Assembly (NCBI RefSeq): GCF_964340395.1 | Contig: NC_135568.1 | Span: 12,395,276-12,459,275, forward strand | Length of the DNA stretch: 64,000 bases | Direction of reading: 5' to 3' | Origin: Glandiceps talaboti | Taxonomy: Eukaryota; Hemichordata; Enteropneusta; Spengelidae | Shown here: positions 54,955 to 64,000 of the stretch, in pieces | Layout of the letters: each line of letters starts with the position of its first letter | Numbering within the stretch: position 1 is the first letter of the stretch | The notes under the pieces: model-generated | What the model was told of the DNA's origin: nothing | Database searches by the model: none | What the model saw: only the letters and a program-made list of their open reading frames with translations | Translations under genes and position numbers: made by a program

Positions 54955-55915
54955 TATTTCCAGTTCAGATCATAAATTTCGTCAAATCTGGTTTGACCTT
55001 CATACTGCAAAGTCATAACTTTTCCAACTATACTGCCCTGATCTGTTTAATGTAGACTCTATACATAATGTATATCGTACATCAAGTCATAAATTTTCAG
55101 GCATACAATACAAAAATGATAAAACTTCTGAAATCTGATTTAACCTTCGCACTGCAAAGCCATTTAACTGTTCTAACTATATTGCCCTGATCCATATTAA
55201 TACACATCATATCATAAATTTTCATGCATAAGGTTTCAAAATGAGAAACATCTGAAATCTAGTTTCACACAGTGTAAAGCTGTATAACTTTTCCAACCAC
55301 ACTGCCTTTATCACTATCAGTTTAATACATATACTGTATGGGTTCGAAATTTACTTTAATTTTTTTAGACACGTGGACCACCAGTTTTTTTATTTTGGTG
55401 GTCCAAAGCAAAATGTTAGTGGTCCCATTACTTGTAAATCATTCATTACCACTTTTAAACCTACACTAGCTGTAACTGGGCATTATTTTTTCAATCAGAT
55501 ATCCAACAAGTAATATATTTGCTGAAAATTCTTAAAATACCAATAATTAGACTTTCTTGAAATCGTGATTCATTTGGGAAGGAGCTGATTTTTGGGTGCG
55601 GACCCAAAAATCAATTTTGATTGAATATACTGCAGTGCACCATACTGGGTGTGCTGCGACACAAATGTGTTTATCGACATGGGATTCAATACAAATGTAC
55701 ATCTCATGGTGAACAATATTATGAGTAAACTGTTACATCTAACAACATAGTTTTGTAGGTATAGCATAGGTACAGTGTAGATTATAGATTTTCATACATT
55801 CTGTACAAAATGATAAACTTCTAAAAATCCAAGTAAACCTTCATACTGCAATTTCATTTAACGTTTCCAACTTTACTGCCCTGATCCTTTTTAATCTGCA
55901 TTGTGTGAGACAAGC
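54955..55915. repeat. Tandem array of 135-165-bp units split by an insertion
   Basis: Units share CATAAATTTTCAGGCATA, AAAATGATAAAACTTCTGAA, TTYRCACTGCAAAGYCAT, TTTTCCAAC and ACTGCCCTGATC. Three lie at 54955-55335 and a fourth at about 55790-55905. Between them about 450 bp carry a reversed copy of the ATTGATTTTTGGGTCC repeat (55440-55690) and a GGACCACCA/TGGTGGTCC palindrome (55378-55402). Confidence 0.75.
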
Positions 55916-56523
55916 CCACAACATGATAATCACTTTGAAGACATAAATCAACGATATTTGATAGCCAGGCCTCAATTGATAATGATGTGCACACTAACCC
56001 TGAGGGATAGTTTGCCATTATACATACAAAAGCTACATACACTCATAAGCTATATTTCATGTGTTCTATTTGATGGACTTCAATACACCATCATCCCTCA
56101 GGCTTTGTTTCAGGATAGTGAAGACTTTAATAGGAGGCTATGATGTTGATATACATATACTCCAGGAGAACTAGATAAATAGTGAAGCTTTCATTTCAAT
56201 AAATTAGTTGGCCTATTAAAGCAGTGAGTGAATACTTGCTAAAGATACATGTATGCTTGTCAATATTTAAAATCAAATTAGTCAAAGTAAATATTATAGC
56301 AGAACGCATAATGCATGAGTGCAAGTGAGGCATACTTTGTGTATTTACACTCCTTGCAGTGTTCTCTGCAGTCCTTCTTTTATGGGCGTAATTGAGACAC
56401 TACTAAAAAATTAGAGAAGATGTGACGAGTAAATCACATATAGAAACAAACCCAAAAAAGCACACACAAAACCCCACCAAACAACAACAAAAAAAAATAA
56501 AGGGAGAGTAAAGAACTTCAGAA

Positions 56524-61300
<4,777 letters not shown>

Positions 61301-61321
61301 TAAATAACTAATGATACTGTT

Positions 61322-61379
61322 CAACACAACACAACACAACACAACACAACACAACACAACGCAATACAACACAACACAA
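61322..61379. repeat. (ACAAC)n microsatellite
   Basis: A pentanucleotide run with two variant units. Confidence 0.95.
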
Positions 61380-61679
61380 GGACCAAATTCCACATTCCGA
61401 AAGCCCACTCCTGATCCTTCAGATACAGGGCATCGTTGCAAATATTCCATCAATCTAATACATGTACATTCATTTTTTTTATTTGTATGTAAATATACAT
61501 GAAACATGTACAAAATGTTCATTGTACATTGTATATATATCAATTTAAGTTTGTTCTGAGAAGCTGATACAAAATTAGCAAAATAATGAAATAAAGACAT
61601 CTTCAAGTACAGTTCAAGTTCATTTCACTTTTCACTCTCCTTCAGAATACTATCATCCCTTTTGCAATAATCTGAAACA

Positions 61680-61832
61680 TTTCTATATTATTCCACGATA
61701 TTTTTCATTTGGCCAATGAAAATATGAGTGACTTAAGGGGCCTTGTCACCATGAGTCGCTAGACAAACACTATAAGTCATGAGTATTTTCTGGCTGAATG
61801 AAGAAAAATATTGGGGAATAATATAATTACTC
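61680..61832. mobile_element. MITE-like element (GAGTGACYTAAGGGGCCTT family), copy 2
   Basis: The ends TTATTCCACGATATTTTTCA and TGAAGAAAAATATTGGGGAA are inverted repeats; the interior is shared with 50724-50881. Confidence 0.65.
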
Positions 61833-62564
61833 CTGTATACAATGTACCTTTTCAAGCATAATTCATGCAAAACCGGGGGAAATAATCATGTGTTAGAACG
61901 TTTTGACACATACATGTATTTTGAACACCACAGAACCAGTGGGTTGCCATGACATAGAATGACCAGGGTATATAACCCATATTTGTTGTTCAAAGACAAT
62001 ATCTTGGCTTGTGCACAGTATAATAGCACATGTACATGTACACTATGAAGTATAAACTCGACTTTTAAAAGTCATGGCGTCTATATTAAAGCTGTACTAC
62101 CACATACCAGTAAAGAATTAAACTGCATTAGTGGAGTAACAGATGAGATGGTTACATAACAGGATAAGTCCAGAATTAAGACATCCAAAATACAATACAT
62201 GTTTCTACATACTTGTGTAAAAGCTTGGCACAATAAAACCCAGGCAAGTGAAACGGAATGACCCTGCTGCCTTTTTTAGAATTCATGTCTGGTTTATCAG
62301 GTTTGAAATACAGTACACATGAAGTATGTATATTGGTCATCTAACAAAAACATAGGATATTCTAAAATCATGTATAAAACACCTTATTTTGAAGGAACCT
62401 AGTATTTATCATGTAGACAAACAAACAAAACTACTAGTATATCACATTGACAAACATGACAGGTACATGTATGAAGATAAGGTACTTATAAAGTCATATC
62501 AATATGCAACAAAAATGGCTACATTTTCGCTATTTCATAAATATTGTAAACCTAGATATTTTAA

Positions 62565-62810
62565 CCACTAAAAACTGTTATGATTTTAAAGTCTTCAACT
62601 CTTCTCAAAGACTAATTTTTTAAAACTAATTACCAGACTGGTACATTGTGTTCATGTACAAGTAAAGGCATTTTAGTCACTACATGTACTTATTTTTACT
62701 AATTCCCAGTCTGGCTATGTACAGTCACTACTTATTTTTGAATTTTTGTTTTCCTGCAAAATAAGCGAAAAAAAAGCCTTTAGCACAAAAGTCAAAATTT
62801 ACAGTAGTTC
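62565..62810 (+). repeat. Dispersed repeat (TAATTACCAGACTGGTAC family), copy 3
   Basis: Full-length relative of 47205-47420 (CTCAAAGACTAATTTTT, AATTACCAGACTGGTACATT, AGTCACTAC, CAAAATTTACAGTAG). Confidence 0.65.
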
Positions 62811-63379
62811 TATTGGAGAATACCATTTTACTCACTTTAGCGTATTAAAATGAGTATTTACGTTATGCTTCAGGTTTGAGAATATACTCCAGTCCCTCGA
62901 CAAAGGAAAGTTCCAAAACCTAGTACAAGTTGAAAATCGTGTATATTTTATACCGTTATTTTGGTGGAACCATAGACATTTGAGAGATGCAATGTATAGT
63001 GGAACCCTAGTATTATGCCTGGAGGACTTTCAGGGCAGATTTGACTTGCTTTAGTTCCTGTAACAAAAACACTAATAGTTAAGTAAGAGTATAATAAGTA
63101 TGGCGACCCAGACTCTTTTATTGTATATAGTCACTCACCTTGGGGAACATATTTTATTTTTTCCAAACACTTAAGTTATTTTTCACAAATTAGCATATGA
63201 AAGCCACCCCTTTGTAATTCTCAAGATAAATGTATGTGTTTGCCATTCAGAAGTTTGTATTTAGAAAACACCCAGTCTTCCATTGCTCCATGGTGCATGG
63301 TGACCCATTTTGAATTGACAGGTACTAGTACTCAAGTATTTTTTTTCCTTTTTATCACAAGTTTCAGGGCTCAAAAATG

Positions 63380-63660
63380 ATTTTTTTTTCATTAGTACTA
63401 GTAGTCCCAGTGGGCTACCACTCTAAAATTAGTAGCCAACGGACTAGTAGTCCAATATTTGTAAACTGGAAAACGGAGGACTCCATAAGCATGGAAATAC
63501 AGTATGTACACATATTAGTATTGAAATGTCTTTATGTCTAAGATCTTCTGTTTTCTAAATCATTACACAATTAGTGGTAGCCCACATGGGCTACCAGCTG
63601 CAAACTATAGTAGCCCCATGACACGAATTGGTAGTCTGTGGATCAAGAACTACCATTAAT
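63380..63660. repeat. Palindromic repeat around GTGGGCTACCACT
   Basis: GTGGGCTACCACT (about 63409) and AGTGGTAGCCCAC (about 63571) are inverted copies. Each is flanked by further TAGTAGYCC-type motifs. Possibly a degenerate foldback element; no coding signal. Confidence 0.5.
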
Positions 63661-64000
63661 TTGGAGCCGAGTTTGATGGAATAAACACTTCAAATCTCCA
63701 GGTGTTCACGATCAGTCTTCCATCACGCCATCACTTTGGTCCTACATTTGTAATTAACCTTTTCAAATGATATTTTTCATTTCCTGATTTCTAATACTGA
63801 AGAACAGTCTTACAAGTTTCTTTATGTAATCCAAGTATACACCAGATAATTCATATTTGTGTTTCCAATTAGTAAAGTGGATAAAATCTACTTTTAATGT
63901 GGGGGTACAGTCTAAACATAAACATTTTTTCTGCAAATACTAATTGTTTCATATACATGTAACAAGAAGTGTTTTCATTATTCTACTTACATCAGATCAT

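Noticed and set aside
63985-64000. GTAAGT donor at the right edge as the upstream MPND coding exon
   Set aside because: The required phase 1 would place a TGA just before the junction; it could only be non-coding or another gene and cannot be judged from 10 bases.

Overview
This is nuclear DNA from an invertebrate animal, probably marine. The evidence is split genes with GT-AG introns, abundant microsatellites and foldback (MITE-like) repeats, a metazoan phosphate transporter gene, a metazoan JAMM-protease gene and a histone-type mRNA 3' end. The sequence alone does not separate cephalochordate, hemichordate and lophotrochozoan. About 4.1 kb of the 64 kb can be assigned to coding exons with confidence. 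The rest is intron, intergenic sequence and repeats.

Region 0.4-10.2 kb: a candidate mobile or otherwise unusual module. Two matching blocks, in opposite orientation, bound about 9.7 kb. Each side has an outer core with a 24/24 match (426-449 against 10090-10113) and an inner promoter-like block holding TATA, CCAAT and octamer-type motifs (1629-1756 against 9769-9871). Between them lie two convergent genes. On + is a degenerate multi-exon gene (1966-7167) with Cys motifs, a coiled coil and a CxxC-x12-CxxC zinc ribbon, but with several frame breaks. On - is a short intronless HIRAN-domain gene (9305-9697). The HIRAN gene ends in a textbook histone mRNA stem-loop plus purine-rich downstream element, and has an octamer and CCAAT box upstream. 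That is the architecture of a replication-dependent histone gene around a non-histone, replication-associated domain. I regard it as the most interesting item in the window.

Region 10.2-16.3 kb: no convincing gene. It holds foldback elements, a 300-bp dispersed repeat, a 0.2-kb segment duplicated 0.9 kb apart, and microsatellites.

Region 16.3-24.5 kb (-): a complete SLC34 (NaPi-II) sodium/phosphate cotransporter in six coding exons. All phases fit, giving 676 aa with both QSSS half-repeats and a C-terminal TQL.

Region 24.5-39.6 kb: no gene I can name. There is one plausible orphan exon (32678-32919) among microsatellites, a minisatellite and dispersed repeats.

Region 39.7-52.4 kb (-): an MPND-type gene in 14 coding exons (553 aa): RAMA domain, AT-hook linker and an MPN+/JAMM domain with complete metal-ligand motif. 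Its introns are full of short tandem duplications, one of which triplicates a 3' splice-site region.

Region 52.4-64 kb: upstream of MPND. Only repeats were found, including a clean retroposed 3' fragment with 9-bp target-site duplications (53153-53392) and a tandem array split by another insertion.

Functionally the two intact large genes are unrelated (phosphate transport; chromatin or ubiquitin-related protease). I see no sign of operons.
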